A stretch of DNA of 64,000 nucleotides from Acidovorax sp. NB1 (GCF_005405905.1 NZ_BJHU01000010.1:1-64000), one strand, 5' to 3'; counted from the first letter of the stretch, positions 28,820-38,864 are shown. Translations and numbers: made by a program. The notes: a model not told the origin generated them from the sequence alone.

Positions 28820-31800
28820 ATGCCCATCTCCATCCTGCTGATTGAAAGCGACCACTCCCATGCCCAGGCGGTAGTGGGCGCATTGGCAGACCCCTGGTCG
28901 GGCTGGCAGGTGGAAGCCCGCGCCTCGCTGGCGGAAGCACGGGCATTCTTGCAGCAGCACCGGCCCGATGTGGTGCTGGTGGCCCAGAGCACCCTGGGTG
29001 GCGCGGCCTATGACCTGCTGCAGTTGCTGCAGGGTGTGCCCGCCATCATCATCGTGCGCATGGGGGCCGAAACCCACGCGGCGCAGGCCATGCGGCATGG
29101 GTTTGACGACTTTGCCGTGCAGGATGCAGCCCTGGACTACCTGCTCACGCTGCCCGCGCAGATCGACGCGGTGCTTGAACGCAGCACCGGCGCCCGCGCC
29201 CGCCTGGCCGCCGAGGCCATGCTGGCGCGCCAGCACCGGCTGCTGCAGGCCATCTCGCGCGCCCAGGGCATGTTCATTGCCAGCTCCGGGCCCCGGGCGG
29301 CGTTCGAGGCCCTGCTTGAAGAACTGATGTTCCTCAGCCAGAGCGCATTTGGCCTGGTGGGCCAGGTGCAGCGCGCGCCGGACGGACACCCGTTTCTGCG
29401 GGTGCACGCCATGACCGACATCAGCTGGGACGCCGCCTCCCGCGCGCTGTATGCGCAGCACGCCGAGGAGGGCATGGTGTTCGACAGCCTGCACTCCCTG
29501 GTGGGCGCGGCCCTGGTCTCTGGCGAGCCGGTCATCAGCAACGACGCGTGCCACGACCCGCGTGCTGCAGGCACCCCGCCGGGCCACCCCGTGCTGCGCA
29601 CCTACCTGGGCCTGCCCATCCACGCGGCGGGCGAGCTGGTGGCCATGGTCGGCCTGGCGAACCGCAGCGAGGGGTACTCGCAGGCGGATGTGCAATTCCT
29701 GCAGCCCCTGCTCAACACCGTGGGCCAGCTGGAGACCGCACGCCGCGCCGAACTGGCCCGCAGCGCGGTCGAGGCCGAGCTGCTGCGCACCAGCGCCCTG
29801 CTGGGCGAAAAAACCCGGGCGCTGGAGGTCACGCTGGCCAACATCTCCCAGGGCATCACCAACGTGGATGCCGAGGGGCGCATCCGCGTCTACAACCGGC
29901 GCTACCTGGAGCTGCTCGACCTGCCTGAGGCGCTGCTGGCCAGCCAGCCCAAGGTGGAGGACGTGGTGCGCTACCAGACCGAGCGCGGCGACTTCGGGCC
30001 GCAGTTCCAGCTCATCGAGCCCATGGCGCGCAACTACGTGGCCTCGGAGTACGCGGCCCATGGCGGTCAGCTGACCATGCCCGACTCCTACGTGCGGCGC
30101 ACGCACAACGGCCGCTACATCGAGGTGCGCACGCGCGCGCTGGAGCCCGGCGGCCGGGTGCGCACCTTCACCGACGTGACCGACTACCTCAGCACCCTGG
30201 AGGCCCTGCGCCTGAGCGAGGCGCGCTGGCGCAGCCTCACCCAGCTCTCCTCGGACTGGTACTGGGAGCAGGACGCGGAGTTCCGCTTTGTGCGGCTGGA
30301 CGGCAACGCCCAGCAGAAAACCGGCGTGCCCGACGAGGTGCACTACGGCCTCACGCGCTGGGAGTTGCCCGACACCTTTGTGGACGAAGGCCAGTGGCGC
30401 GACCACCGCGCGCTGCTGGAGGCGCACCAGGTGTTCCACGACTTCGAGATGCAGCGGGTGACCCACGACGGCCAGCCGATCTGGGTGTCGATCAGCGGCG
30501 AGCCCATCTTCGATGCCGAAGGCACCTTCACCGGCTACCGGGGCGTGGCGCGCGACATCACCGAGCGCAAGCTGGCCGAGGCCCAGATCCAGCGTCTGGC
30601 GTTTTACGACGAACTCACCGGCCTGCCCAACCGGCGGCTGCTGATGGACCGGCTGGAGCGCGCTGTGGCCGCCAGCACCCGCGAGGGCAACCATGGCGCC
30701 CTGTTGTTCCTCGACCTGGACAACTTCAAGGGCATCAACGACACCATGGGCCACGAATGGGGCGACCGGCTGCTGGTGCAGGTGGGCGCCCGCGTGAGCG
30801 CCTGCGTGCGCGCCACCGACACCGTGGCGCGCCTGGGGGGCGACGAGTTTGTGGTGGTGATCGAAGGCCTGCACACCGAAGAGGCAGAGGCCGCCGCCGA
30901 GGCCGAAGCAGTGGCGCAGAAAGTGCTGGTCGCGCTCAACCAGCCCTACCAGGTCGAGGGCTGCGAGATGCACAGCACGCCCAGCATCGGCATCGCGCTG
31001 TTTCTGGACGCGCAACAGCCGGTGCAGGAGCTGCTCAAGCGCGCCGACCTGGCCATGTACCAGGCCAAGGCCCAGGGGCGCAACACGCTGTGTTTTTTCG
31101 ACCCCGCCATGCAGGCGGCGGCGTCGGCGCGCTCGGCGCTGGAGGGCGACATCCGCCTGGGGCTGGCGCGCACCGAATTCCTGCTGCACTACCAGCCGGT
31201 GGTGGACGAAACCGGCCAGCTGCTGGGCGCCGAAGCCCTGGTGCGCTGGAACCACCCGCAGCGCGGCATGGTGTCGCCGGCCGACTTCATCCCGCTGGCC
31301 GAACAGACCGGCCTCATCCTGCCCCTGGGGCGGCAGGTGCTGGCCATGGCCTGCAGCCAGCTTGCGCTGTGGGCTGCCGACCCCGCCAAGGCGGACTGGA
31401 CCTTGTCCGTGAACGTGAGTGCGCAGGAATTCCGCCAGAGCGACTTTGTGCAGGACGTGCTGGCCGTGCTGCGCGACTCGGGCGCGGATGCGCGGCGGCT
31501 CAAGCTGGAACTCACCGAAAGCCTGCTGCTGCACGACGTGGAGGACAGCATCCTCAAGATGCAGGCCCTGCGCACGCTGGGCGTGGGTTTTTCGCTGGAC
31601 GACTTCGGCACCGGTTATTCGTCGCTGAGCTACCTCAAGCGCCTGCCGCTGGACCAGCTCAAGATCGACCAGAGCTTTGTGCGCGACGTGCTCACCGACC
31701 CCAACGACGCCGCCATCGCCTGCACCATCATCACCCTGGCCCACAGCCTGGCGCTGGACGTGGTGGCCGAGGGCGTGGAAACCGAAGGCCAGCGCGCGTT

Positions 31801-31873
31801 TTTGCTGCGCAACGGCTGCAAACGCTTCCAGGGCTACCTGTTCGGGCGGCCCGGGCCTGCCGCCTTGCTTTGA
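28820..31873 (+). CDS. Multidomain cyclic-di-GMP regulator (receiver-like, GAF, PAS, GGDEF, EAL)
   Basis: A 1017-residue protein with an N-terminal receiver-like domain ([15 protein letters not shown]), a GAF domain around 150-310, PAS domains around 340-580, a GGDEF domain with an intact GGDEF (673-677) and an EAL domain with EALVRW (805-810), [12 protein letters not shown] and KIDQSFV. It could both make and break cyclic-di-GMP. The active-site residues of both look present, though one activity often dominates. I start at ATG 28820 since upstream codons read as leader sequence. Confidence 0.93.
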   Translation: MPISILLIESDHSHAQAVVGALADPWSGWQVEARASLAEARAFLQQHRPDVVLVAQSTLGGAAYDLLQLLQGVPAIIIVRMGAETHAAQAMRHGFDDFAVQDAALDYLLTLPAQIDAVLERSTGARARLAAEAMLARQHRLLQAISRAQGMFIASSGPRAAFEALLEELMFLSQSAFGLVGQVQRAPDGHPFLRVHAMTDISWDAASRALYAQHAEEGMVFDSLHSLVGAALVSGEPVISNDACHDPRAAGTPPGHPVLRTYLGLPIHAAGELVAMVGLANRSEGYSQADVQFLQPLLNTVGQLETARRAELARSAVEAELLRTSALLGEKTRALEVTLANISQGITNVDAEGRIRVYNRRYLELLDLPEALLASQPKVEDVVRYQTERGDFGPQFQLIEPMARNYVASEYAAHGGQLTMPDSYVRRTHNGRYIEVRTRALEPGGRVRTFTDVTDYLSTLEALRLSEARWRSLTQLSSDWYWEQDAEFRFVRLDGNAQQKTGVPDEVHYGLTRWELPDTFVDEGQWRDHRALLEAHQVFHDFEMQRVTHDGQPIWVSISGEPIFDAEGTFTGYRGVARDITERKLAEAQIQRLAFYDELTGLPNRRLLMDRLERAVAASTREGNHGALLFLDLDNFKGINDTMGHEWGDRLLVQVGARVSACVRATDTVARLGGDEFVVVIEGLHTEEAEAAAEAEAVAQKVLVALNQPYQVEGCEMHSTPSIGIALFLDAQQPVQELLKRADLAMYQAKAQGRNTLCFFDPAMQAAASARSALEGDIRLGLARTEFLLHYQPVVDETGQLLGAEALVRWNHPQRGMVSPADFIPLAEQTGLILPLGRQVLAMACSQLALWAADPAKADWTLSVNVSAQEFRQSDFVQDVLAVLRDSGADARRLKLELTESLLLHDVEDSILKMQALRTLGVGFSLDDFGTGYSSLSYLKRLPLDQLKIDQSFVRDVLTDPNDAAIACTIITLAHSLALDVVAEGVETEGQRAFLLRNGCKRFQGYLFGRPGPAALL

Positions 31874-31930
31874 TTGCTATTAAATATATAGCTATAAAGG
31901 CATGATGGACGCGCGGTAAGGCCGATTTTT
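31871..31930 (+). repeat. Dispersed palindromic repeat B, copy 1
   Basis: TTGCTATTAAATATATAGCT and a following segment ATGATGGACGCGCG plus GGCCGATTTTT. It starts at the TGA of the GGDEF/EAL gene. Other copies are at 44131, 52006 and 61022. Confidence 0.75.
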
Positions 31931-32024
31931 AGTCAAACTTCGGTACGCGCTCTGCAACAGGCGCCACTCGCAGGCCAGCACGGCCAAGCAACGGCCGCCC
32001 CGCAACGAGGGCTGCTCAGGGGGA

Positions 32025-34010
32025 TCACCCTCTGAGCAGCTTGTCCTCCGCCAGCGCCAGCGCCGCCGGGTGGCCCGACAGCACCAGCGTGTCGCCTTCG
32101 GCCAGCAGGGCCTCGTCCACCGCCGCGCTCATGTGGCCGTTGCCGCGCCGCAGGTTGACCACGCGCACGCCCATCGCGGGCAGGGCCAGCTGGCCCAGGC
32201 TGCGGCCCAGGGCCGTGGCGCCCGGCGGCAGGTTCAGTGTGGACAGGCGCTCCTGGTCGCGCTCGTGGGCCGTGTCGTCGTCGGCGCCGTGGAAGTAGCC
32301 GCGCAGCAGGTTGTAGCGCGCGTCGCGCTGGTCCTGCACCAGGCGCAGCACGCGGCGCATGGGCACACCCACCAGGGCCAGCGCGTGGCTGGCCAGCATC
32401 AGCGAGCCCTCGATGGCTTCGGGCACCACCTCGGTCGCGCCGGCCTCCTGCAGCTTGTCCAGGTTGGCGTCGTCCTGCGTGCGCACCACCACGGGCACCT
32501 GGGGCGCATGCGAGCGCGCGTTGGCCAGCACCTTCAGGGCTGCGGGCACGTCGATGTAGGTCACGGCCACGGCGCTCGCGCGTACCAGGCCGGCGGCCAT
32601 CAGCGCCTGCAGGCGGGTGGCGTCGCCATACACCACCGAATCGCCCGCCGCAGCGGCCTGGCGCACGCGGTCCGGGTCCAGGTCCAGCGCCATGTAGGGG
32701 ATGCCCTCGTGCTCCAGCATGCGCGCCAGGTTCTGTCCGCAGCGGCCGTAGCCGCAGATGATCACGTGCTTGCTGGTGTTGATGGATTTGCGCGCAATCG
32801 ACGTCATCTGCAGCGACTGCTGCAGCCAGTCGCTGGCCACCAGCTTCATCACGATGCGGTTGCTGTACATGATGAGGAAAGGCGTGGCCAGCATCGACAG
32901 CACCATGGCTGCAAGGATGGGGTTCATCAGCGCGGGCTGCACCAGGCCATTGCCCTGCGTGAGCGACAGCAGCACAAACCCGAACTCGCCCGCTTGCGCC
33001 AGGTACAGCCCCGTGCGCAGCGCCACGCCGGTGGTGGCGCCCATGCCGCGTGCCAGCACCAGGATGATCAAGAGCTTGAGCACCAGCGGCACCACCAGCA
33101 GCGCCAGCACCAGCGCCCAGCGGTCCACCAGGATGTGCCAGTCCAGCATCATTCCGATGGTGATGAAGAACAGCCCCAGCAGCACGTCGTGGAAGGGCCG
33201 AATGTCCGTGCCCACCTGGTGCTTGTATTCCGTCTCGGACACCAGCACCCCGGCGATAAAGGCGCCCAGCGCCAGGCTCAGGCCCGCCACCTCGGTCAGC
33301 CAGGCCAGCCCCAGCGTGATCAGCAGCAGGTTCAGCATGAACAGCTCGTCACTCTTGCGCCGCGCCACCAGCGTGAGCCACCAGCGCATCACCCGCTGGC
33401 CGCCCGTAAGCAGCAGGCCCACCAGCACCGTGGCCTTGATCAGCGCCCAGCCCAGCGAGGTCAGCAGCTGGTCGGGCGACGATCCCAGGGCCGGAATCAG
33501 CACCAGCAGCGGCACCACGGCCAGGTCCTGGAACAGCAGGATGCCCATCACCCGCCGGCCGTGTTCGCTTTCCAGCTCGGCGCGCTCGGACATCAGCTTG
33601 ACCACAATCGCTGTGCTGCTCATGGCCATCACCCCCGACAGCGCCAGCGCTGTCTGCCAGCCCATGTCCCACACCCCGCCCGCCCAGTGCGACAGCACCA
33701 GCGCCAGGCCAGACACGACGGCCATCGTCAGCACCACCTGCATCAGCCCCAGGCCAAACACCTGCTTGCGCATGGCGCGCAGCTTGGGCAGGCTGAACTC
33801 CAGCCCGATGGCAAACATCAGGAACACCACGCCAAACTCGCCCAGGTGGCGCACGCCTTCGGAGTTTTGCGCCAGCGCCAGCGCATGTGGCCCGATGAGC
33901 ACCCCGGCCGCCAGGTAGCCCAGCATGGGCGGCAGCTTCAGGCTGCGGCAGGTCACCACGCCCAGCACCGCGGCCAGCAGGTAAAGCAGTGTGAGGGCGA
34001 GAGAAGACAT
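32025..34010 (-). CDS. Kef-type monovalent cation:proton antiporter with TrkA domain
   Basis: This 661-residue protein has a cation/proton antiporter-2 membrane domain of about 12 helices (residues 1-390, with VFLMFAIGLEFSLPKLR and LFQDLAVVP), a TrkA-N NAD-binding domain beginning with CGYGRCGQ near residue 420, and a TrkA-C domain at the end. It resembles KefB/KefC, the glutathione-adduct-gated potassium efflux systems. ATG 34010 is chosen over an upstream start that adds non-hydrophobic residues. It is divergent from kdsD. The substrate cannot be decided from sequence, so no symbol is assigned. Confidence 0.9.
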   Translation of the reverse strand: MSSLALTLLYLLAAVLGVVTCRSLKLPPMLGYLAAGVLIGPHALALAQNSEGVRHLGEFGVVFLMFAIGLEFSLPKLRAMRKQVFGLGLMQVVLTMAVVSGLALVLSHWAGGVWDMGWQTALALSGVMAMSSTAIVVKLMSERAELESEHGRRVMGILLFQDLAVVPLLVLIPALGSSPDQLLTSLGWALIKATVLVGLLLTGGQRVMRWWLTLVARRKSDELFMLNLLLITLGLAWLTEVAGLSLALGAFIAGVLVSETEYKHQVGTDIRPFHDVLLGLFFITIGMMLDWHILVDRWALVLALLVVPLVLKLLIILVLARGMGATTGVALRTGLYLAQAGEFGFVLLSLTQGNGLVQPALMNPILAAMVLSMLATPFLIMYSNRIVMKLVASDWLQQSLQMTSIARKSINTSKHVIICGYGRCGQNLARMLEHEGIPYMALDLDPDRVRQAAAAGDSVVYGDATRLQALMAAGLVRASAVAVTYIDVPAALKVLANARSHAPQVPVVVRTQDDANLDKLQEAGATEVVPEAIEGSLMLASHALALVGVPMRRVLRLVQDQRDARYNLLRGYFHGADDDTAHERDQERLSTLNLPPGATALGRSLGQLALPAMGVRVVNLRRGNGHMSAAVDEALLAEGDTLVLSGHPAALALAEDKLLRG

Positions 34011-34135
34011 GGCTTCGATGCTATCCGAGGCTTGTGCGCCAGCAATGGTGTTTTCTGCAGGCGATGCACGGTCTGTGCCAGAGGGCATCCCGCCAGCAGG
34101 GCCCGCCCGGCATGCCCGGTCGATAGAATCCCCGG

Positions 34136-35137
34136 ATGACTCCCGCCTCCGCCGCGCTGCCCCCTTTTGATGCCGACCAGGCCCTGCGCCTGGCCCGCGA
34201 AACCTTCGACATCGAGGCTGCGGCCCTGGCGGGCCTGTCCGCCCGTGTGGATGCGGTGTTTGCCCAGGCCGTGCAGATGGTGCTGCAGGCCCGGGGCCGC
34301 GTGGTGGTCATGGGCATGGGCAAAAGCGGCCATGTGGGCCGCAAGATTGCTGCCACGCTCGCTTCCACCGGCACCCCCGCGTTTTTTGTGCACCCCGCCG
34401 AAGCCAGCCATGGCGACCTGGGCATGGTCACGGGCGACGACCTGGTGCTGGCCATCTCCAACAGCGGCGAAAGCGGCGAACTCACGGCCATCCTGCCCGT
34501 GTTGCGGCGCCTGGGCGCACCCCTGATCGCCATGACGGGCGGCCTGCAGTCCACCCTGGCGCGTTATGCCGACCTGGTGCTGGACTGCAGCGTGGAGCGC
34601 GAGGCCTGCCCCTTGAACCTGGCCCCCACCGCCAGCACCACGGCCCAGCTGGCCATGGGCGACGCGCTGGCCGTGGCCCTGCTGGACGCCCGGGGCTTCC
34701 GCCCCGAAGACTTTGCCCGGTCGCACCCCGGCGGTGCACTGGGCCGCAAGCTGCTCACCCATGTGAGCGACGTGATGCGCTCGGGCACCGAAGTGCCGCG
34801 CGTGGCGCCTGACGCCTCGTTCAGTGACCTCATGCGCGAGATGAGCGCCAAGGGCCTGGGCGCCTCGGCCATCGTCGATGCCGCCGGGCAGGTGCTGGGC
34901 ATCTTCACCGACGGCGACCTGCGCCGCCGCATCGAGGCCGGGGCCGACCTGCGCACAGCCACGGCTGCCCAGGTCATGCACCCCCATCCGCGCCGCATCG
35001 CCCCCGACGCGCTGGCTGTGGACGCCGCTGAGATGATGGAAGCCCACGCCATCACCAGCGTGTTGGTGCTGGACGCAGCGGGTGTGCTGGTGGGCGTAGT
35101 GCACATCGGCGACCTGATGCGCGCCAAGGTGATCTGA
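34136..35137 (+). CDS. kdsD: Arabinose-5-phosphate isomerase
   Basis: Interconverts ribulose-5-phosphate and arabinose-5-phosphate, the first step of Kdo synthesis for lipopolysaccharide. The 333-residue protein has an N-terminal SIS sugar-isomerase domain (GMGKSGHVGRKIAATLASTG) and two C-terminal CBS domains. It overlaps kdsC by one base, and kdsC overlaps lptC, forming a coupled envelope-assembly unit. Confidence 0.95.
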   Translation: MTPASAALPPFDADQALRLARETFDIEAAALAGLSARVDAVFAQAVQMVLQARGRVVVMGMGKSGHVGRKIAATLASTGTPAFFVHPAEASHGDLGMVTGDDLVLAISNSGESGELTAILPVLRRLGAPLIAMTGGLQSTLARYADLVLDCSVEREACPLNLAPTASTTAQLAMGDALAVALLDARGFRPEDFARSHPGGALGRKLLTHVSDVMRSGTEVPRVAPDASFSDLMREMSAKGLGASAIVDAAGQVLGIFTDGDLRRRIEAGADLRTATAAQVMHPHPRRIAPDALAVDAAEMMEAHAITSVLVLDAAGVLVGVVHIGDLMRAKVI

Positions 35138-35709
35138 TGATGGCGATGGTTCCGCAGACCTCTCCCTCCCCCGCCCTGCAGATCGACCCCGAACTGCTGC
35201 TGCGCGCCCAGGGCGTGCGCGTGGCCTTTTTCGACGTGGACGGGGTGCTCACCGACGGCAGCCTGTACTTCAGCGAAGCGGGCGAGACGATCAAGCGCTT
35301 CAACACGCTGGACGGCCACGGTCTCAAGCTGCTGCAAAAAGCGGGCATCACCCCCGCCGTGATTACCGGCCGCGACTCCGCTCCGCTGCGTGTGCGCCTC
35401 AAGGCCCTGGGCGTGGAGCACGCGGTGTTCGGCACCGAAGACAAACGCCCTGCCGCCGAGCAGATGTTGGCCACCCTGGGCCTGAACTGGTCGCAGGCGG
35501 CGGCCATGGGCGACGACTGGCCCGACCTGCCTGTCATGCGCCGCAGCGCGTTTGCGTGCGCACCTGCCAACGCCCAGACCGAGGTGCGCCATGCGGCCCA
35601 CTTCGTGACCCAGGCGCGCGGGGGCGACGGTGCGGCGCGTGAGCTGTGCGACCTGCTGCTGGTGGCCACGGGCCGCTATGCCGCACTGCTGGCGGACTAC
35701 ACCGCATGA
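35137..35709 (+). CDS. kdsC: Kdo-8-phosphate phosphatase
   Basis: HAD-family phosphatase that releases Kdo from Kdo-8-phosphate. The 190-residue protein has the HAD motif FFDVDGVLTDGSLY (Asp33 and Asp35) and later GDDWPDLPVM. It is translationally coupled to kdsD and lptC. Confidence 0.95.
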   Translation: MMAMVPQTSPSPALQIDPELLLRAQGVRVAFFDVDGVLTDGSLYFSEAGETIKRFNTLDGHGLKLLQKAGITPAVITGRDSAPLRVRLKALGVEHAVFGTEDKRPAAEQMLATLGLNWSQAAAMGDDWPDLPVMRRSAFACAPANAQTEVRHAAHFVTQARGGDGAARELCDLLLVATGRYAALLADYTA

Positions 35710-36323
35710 TCCGTGTGATCCGCCAGGGCTGGGACCAGCTCTCGATCTACCTGCCCGTGCTGCTGATGGGCCTGCTGGCCCTGGGCACCTGGTGGCTGGT
35801 GCGCAACGCGCCCATGCCGCAGCTGCCCGCCATCGACCGGCCCGTGAAGCACCAGCCGGACTATTTCATGAAGTCCTTTTCGGTGAAGACGTTCGATGCC
35901 ACAGGCCGCCTGCAGAGCGAAGTGCAAGGCATTGAAGCGCGGCACTACCCCGACACGGACACGCTGGAGATCGACCGGGTCCGCATGCGCTCGATCGGCC
36001 TTGACGGCCGGCTCACCGTGGCGACCGCCAACCGTGCGTTGAGCAATGCCGATGGCTCGGAGGTGCAGCTGTTTGGCAACGCCGTCGTGACCCGCGAGCC
36101 CCTGCCCGCCAAACCCGGGGCGCCAGCGCAGCCGCGCCTGGAGTTCCGTGGCGAGTTCCTGCATGCCTTCACCAACACCGAGCGCGTGCGGTCCGACCAG
36201 CCTGTCACGCTCACGCGGGGCAACGACCGCTTCACGGCCGATGGCATGGAGTACGACAACCTCGACCAGGTGCTGCAATTGCGCGGGCGCGTGCGCGGCA
36301 TGATCCTGCCGGGCAAGAAATGA
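35706..36323 (+). CDS. lptC: LPS export protein LptC
   Basis: A 205-residue bitopic inner-membrane protein of the Lpt bridge, which moves lipopolysaccharide to the outer membrane. It has one N-terminal transmembrane helix (LSIYLPVLLMGLLALGTWWL) and a periplasmic beta-jellyroll region. The ATG at 35706 overlaps the kdsC stop. In many proteobacteria lptA and lptB follow; here a short-chain dehydrogenase follows instead, so these genes must lie elsewhere. Confidence 0.9.
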   Translation: MIRVIRQGWDQLSIYLPVLLMGLLALGTWWLVRNAPMPQLPAIDRPVKHQPDYFMKSFSVKTFDATGRLQSEVQGIEARHYPDTDTLEIDRVRMRSIGLDGRLTVATANRALSNADGSEVQLFGNAVVTREPLPAKPGAPAQPRLEFRGEFLHAFTNTERVRSDQPVTLTRGNDRFTADGMEYDNLDQVLQLRGRVRGMILPGKK

Positions 36324-36328
36324 GACAA

Positions 36329-36431
36329 CTCCCTGAGTCGCTTCGCGCCTTCCCCCTTCTCTCTACGCGCTTCGCGCTAGGGGGAGGGGGACGCAGCCAG
36401 CGGGGCGGGGCGGGGCGGCCCTTGCGCTGCT
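36329..36431 (+). repeat. Dispersed GC-rich repeat A, copy 1
   Basis: Begins CTCCCTGAGTCGCTTCGCGC five bases after the lptC stop and ends near GGGGCGGCCCTTGCGC. Three other copies occur, at 37274, 52751 (opposite strand) and 57673, each directly after a stop codon in the same relative orientation. Confidence 0.75.
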
Positions 36432-36496
36432 GCCCGCGCATGGTGCGCGCCAGTTTCACGCGCCGTGGGTGATTCACAGCACAACGGATAACTGAG

Positions 36497-37273
36497 ATGA
36501 CCACACCCCTTGTTTTCATCACCGGCGCGTCCAGCGGCATTGGCCAGGCGCTGGCACTGCGCTTTCACCAGGCAGGCTATCGGCTGGCCCTGGCCGCGCG
36601 CCGCACAGAAGAGGTGAAAACATGGGCTACCGCGCAAGGGATAAGCGCTGATAGCTATGAAATTTATAGTGCTGATGTGGCAGTGACCGACAGCATCGTG
36701 GCCGCAGGCCAGGCCTGCCTGGCACGCCAGGGCGTCCCGGATGTGGTTATCGCCAATGCCGGCATCAGCGTGGGAATGGACACCGCCGTGCGCGGTGATA
36801 TTGAGGTGATGGCGCGCACCTTTGCCACCAACAACATCGGCATGGCCGCCACCTTCCAGCCCTTTGTGGACGGCATGGTGCTGCGCGGCAGCGGCACGCT
36901 GGTGGGCATCGGCAGCGTGGCGGGCATCCGGGGCCTGCCGGGGCACGGCGCCTACTGCGCTAGCAAGGCGGCCGTCATCAGCTACTGCGAAGCCCTGCGT
37001 GGCGAAATGCGCCCGCATGGCGTGCGGGTGGTCACCCTATCGCCCGGCTACATCGACACGCCGCTGACCCAGAAGAACCGCTACGGCATGCCCTTCCTGA
37101 TGCAGCCCGGGGATTTTGCCGACCGCGCCTACCGCGCCATCACAGCGGGTGTGACTTACCGGGTCATCCCCTGGCAGATGGGCGTGGTGGCCAAGCTGCT
37201 GCGCCTGCTGCCCAATGCCGTGTTCGACAAGGTGCTGGCTGGACGCCCGCGCAAACGCCGAGAAGGCGAGTAG
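36497..37273 (+). CDS. Short-chain dehydrogenase/reductase
   Basis: A 258-residue NAD(P)-dependent oxidoreductase with the Rossmann motif TGASSGIG at 9-16, NAG at 87-89, catalytic Ser140 and Tyr153-x3-Lys157. Substrate is unknown. Residues about 48-61 (GISADSYEIYSADV) are encoded by a copy of the dispersed repeat core, so a mobile palindrome may have entered a loop here. A copy of repeat A follows directly after the stop. Confidence 0.9.
   Translation: MTTPLVFITGASSGIGQALALRFHQAGYRLALAARRTEEVKTWATAQGISADSYEIYSADVAVTDSIVAAGQACLARQGVPDVVIANAGISVGMDTAVRGDIEVMARTFATNNIGMAATFQPFVDGMVLRGSGTLVGIGSVAGIRGLPGHGAYCASKAAVISYCEALRGEMRPHGVRVVTLSPGYIDTPLTQKNRYGMPFLMQPGDFADRAYRAITAGVTYRVIPWQMGVVAKLLRLLPNAVFDKVLAGRPRKRREGE
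36636..36680 (+). repeat. Repeat B core embedded in the short-chain dehydrogenase gene
   Basis: AAGCGCTGATAGCTATGAAA and flanks match the palindromic core seen upstream of gyrB and in the copy at 52006. It is in frame and replaces what would be a variable loop region between strands of the Rossmann fold. Confidence 0.5.
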
Positions 37274-37382
37274 CCCCCTGAGGCGCTGTGCGCCTTCCCC
37301 CGCAGGGGGGCGCTCCCGGCGCCCGCAAGCAAAGCGCTGCATGCGCGGCTTGGCAGCCCTTGCGCGGGAGTGCTGGCTGGGG
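37274..37382 (+). repeat. Dispersed GC-rich repeat A, copy 2
   Basis: Begins CCCCCTGAGGCGCTGTGCGC at the base after the dehydrogenase stop codon, with a GC-rich hairpin, and ends GCAGCCCTTGCGCGGG... The rest of the gap to 37573 has no gene, only the terminator at 37524. Confidence 0.75.
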
Positions 37383-37523
37383 TCGCACCCGGTGGGGGTA
37401 TTGGCCGTTTCGTTCCGCCCTGCGAAGACGGGACCACGGAGTTCGAGCTCGTCACGCAGTGGCATGGAAGACGCCCCCCGCTCCCCAAGGGCGCACTTTT
37501 CACTCTGAAGCGGCCCCGCCATG

Positions 37524-37550
37524 AAAAAAGCTCCCGAAGGAGCTTTTTTT
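37524..37550 (-). terminator. Bidirectional terminator after the first RNA-binding protein gene
   Basis: AAAAAAGCTCCCGAAGGAGC with TTTTTTT is a symmetric hairpin with A and T tracts on the two sides. It follows the first RRM gene on the minus strand and could also stop transcripts from the left. Confidence 0.85.
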
Positions 37551-37573
37551 CAAGAATGCAGTATCTGCGAGGT

Positions 37574-38104
37574 TCAGTAGCCGCCGTTGCCACCGCCGCC
37601 GTAGCCGCCGCCACCACCATTGCGACCGCCGCCACCGCCGTTGCGCGAGCCGGAGCCGTAGGGGCTGCGGAAACCGCCTTCGCCGCGGCCGCCGCCACCA
37701 CCGTAACCGCCGCCGCCATCGCGGCCACCGCCACCGTAGCCACCACCGCCGCCTTCACGGCCACCGCCGTAACCGCCGCCACCACCACTGCGGCCACCGC
37801 CGCCGTAGCCGCCACCACCGCCGCCGCCAAAACCACCACTGCGGGGGGGGCGGGGCTCCATGGGACGGGCTTCATTGACCACGATGGAACGGCCACCCAG
37901 GGGCTGGCCGTTCATGCCATTGATGGCTGCCTGGGCTTCTGCGTCGCTGCCCATTTCCACAAAGCCAAAGCCCTTGGAACGGCCCGTGTCTCGCTCCATC
38001 ATGACCTTGGCACTGGTGACCGCGCCGAATTGGCCAAAAGCCTGTTCCAGATCGCTGTCGCGCACGGAGTAAGGCAGGTTGCCGACGTACAGTTTGTTGC
38101 CCAT
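37574..38104 (-). CDS. RNA-binding protein, RRM plus glycine-rich tail (copy 1)
   Basis: A 176-residue protein. Residues 1-80 are an RRM domain starting MGNKLYVGNLPYSVRDSDLE, with the RNP1 signature KGFGFVEM. The rest is a Gly/Arg/Ser/Tyr-rich tail (GGGGYGGGGRS-like repeats). Such small proteins bind RNA and are often cold- or stress-induced in cyanobacteria and some proteobacteria. A close paralogue lies 353 bases away on the same strand. The two leaders share sequence blocks. Confidence 0.92.
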   Translation of the reverse strand: MGNKLYVGNLPYSVRDSDLEQAFGQFGAVTSAKVMMERDTGRSKGFGFVEMGSDAEAQAAINGMNGQPLGGRSIVVNEARPMEPRPPRSGGFGGGGGGGYGGGGRSGGGGGYGGGREGGGGGYGGGGRDGGGGYGGGGGRGEGGFRSPYGSGSRNGGGGGRNGGGGGYGGGGNGGY

Positions 38105-38250
38105 CGAGGGACTCCTCAAAAACACATGGATAAAGCGATGGAGTCCCGAAAACGCAGCCAGCTAATCTCAATGACGCTCTCAGCGCGAAACTGACGGATC
38201 ACCGCAAACTTGGAAAGCAGGAAAAAGCCCCGCCAACCCATTATGCGCCA
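38105..38250 (-). promoter_or_regulatory. Promoter and long leader of RRM gene copy 1
   Basis: On the minus strand an ATAATGGGTT block (complement of 38235-38244) could be a -10 region, and a conserved block (complement of 38185-38205, plus strand GCGAAACTGAC, two variable bases, ATCACCGC) follows. The implied leader is about 125 bases. The same two blocks occur before copy 2 at nearly the same distances. The 38251-38389 stretch holds nothing I can identify. Confidence 0.55.
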
Positions 38251-38389
38251 CACTTTTGTGGAAAAAGCAAGCGGTGATGTGCGCTGTGGCGCCCATGCTG
38301 CGCGCGCGCAAGAAATGGCCTTCAAGCGCGGCCGTTGCCGGCCTTGGCGCCCGTCAAAGAAGGGGCTCGTTGTGGGAGGGACAGGCCAT

Positions 38390-38413
38390 AAAAAAAGGAG
38401 CCCGAAGGCTCCT
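38390..38413 (-). terminator. Terminator after RRM gene copy 2
   Basis: AAAAAAAGGAGCCCGAAGGC followed by TCCT forms a GGAGCC/GGCTCC hairpin. On the minus strand it is followed by a run of T and lies about 45 bases past the stop of the second RRM gene. Confidence 0.8.
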
Positions 38414-38456
38414 TGTTTGCCATCAGCAGGCGCAAGGGCCTGCTGAAAAGGTCTTT

Positions 38457-38864
38457 TTAGTAACCGCCGCGGCCACCGCCGTAGCCGCCACCGCCGCCTT
38501 CACGGCCACCGCCGTAACCGCCGCCGCCGTAGCCACCACCACCGCCGCTACGGCCACCGCCGTAACCGCCGCCGCCATTGCCGCCACCGAAGCCACCGCT
38601 ACGGGGAGCGCGGGGCTCCATAGGACGGGCTTCGTTGACCACGAGGTCACGGCCGCCGAAGTTTTGGCCATGCACGCCTTGGATGGCGGCTTGGGCTTCA
38701 GCATCGCTGCCCATTTCGACAAAGCCGAAACCCTTGGAGCGGCCGGTGTCACGTTCCATCATGACCTTGGCGCTGCCCACGGAGCCGAACTGGCTGAAGG
38801 TTTGTTCCAGATCTTGGTCGCGGAAGGAATAGGGCAGGTTGCCCACGTAGAGTTTGTTGCCCAT
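38457..38864 (-). CDS. RNA-binding protein, RRM plus glycine-rich tail (copy 2)
   Basis: A 135-residue paralogue of the 37574 gene: it starts MGNKLYVGNLPYSFRDQDLE, has RNP1 KGFGFVEM, and a shorter Gly-rich tail. Both have MGNKLYVGNLPYS, indicating tandem duplication. Each has its own promoter, leader and terminator, so they can be regulated separately. Confidence 0.92.
   Translation of the reverse strand: MGNKLYVGNLPYSFRDQDLEQTFSQFGSVGSAKVMMERDTGRSKGFGFVEMGSDAEAQAAIQGVHGQNFGGRDLVVNEARPMEPRAPRSGGFGGGNGGGGYGGGRSGGGGGYGGGGYGGGREGGGGGYGGGRGGY

Noticed and set aside
28697..31744. Long antisense open frame opposite the GGDEF/EAL gene (about 1000 codons)
   Set aside because: It is opposite a gene with clear domains, has skewed composition and no motif; high GC content makes such shadows common. 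The same applies to the long antisense frames over gyrB, the Kef-type gene, the chemoreceptor and the ubiU region.
37574..38864. CRISPR-like repeats in the glycine-rich coding regions
   Set aside because: The periodic GGCGGC-type units are codon repeats encoding Gly-rich tails, without uniform spacers.
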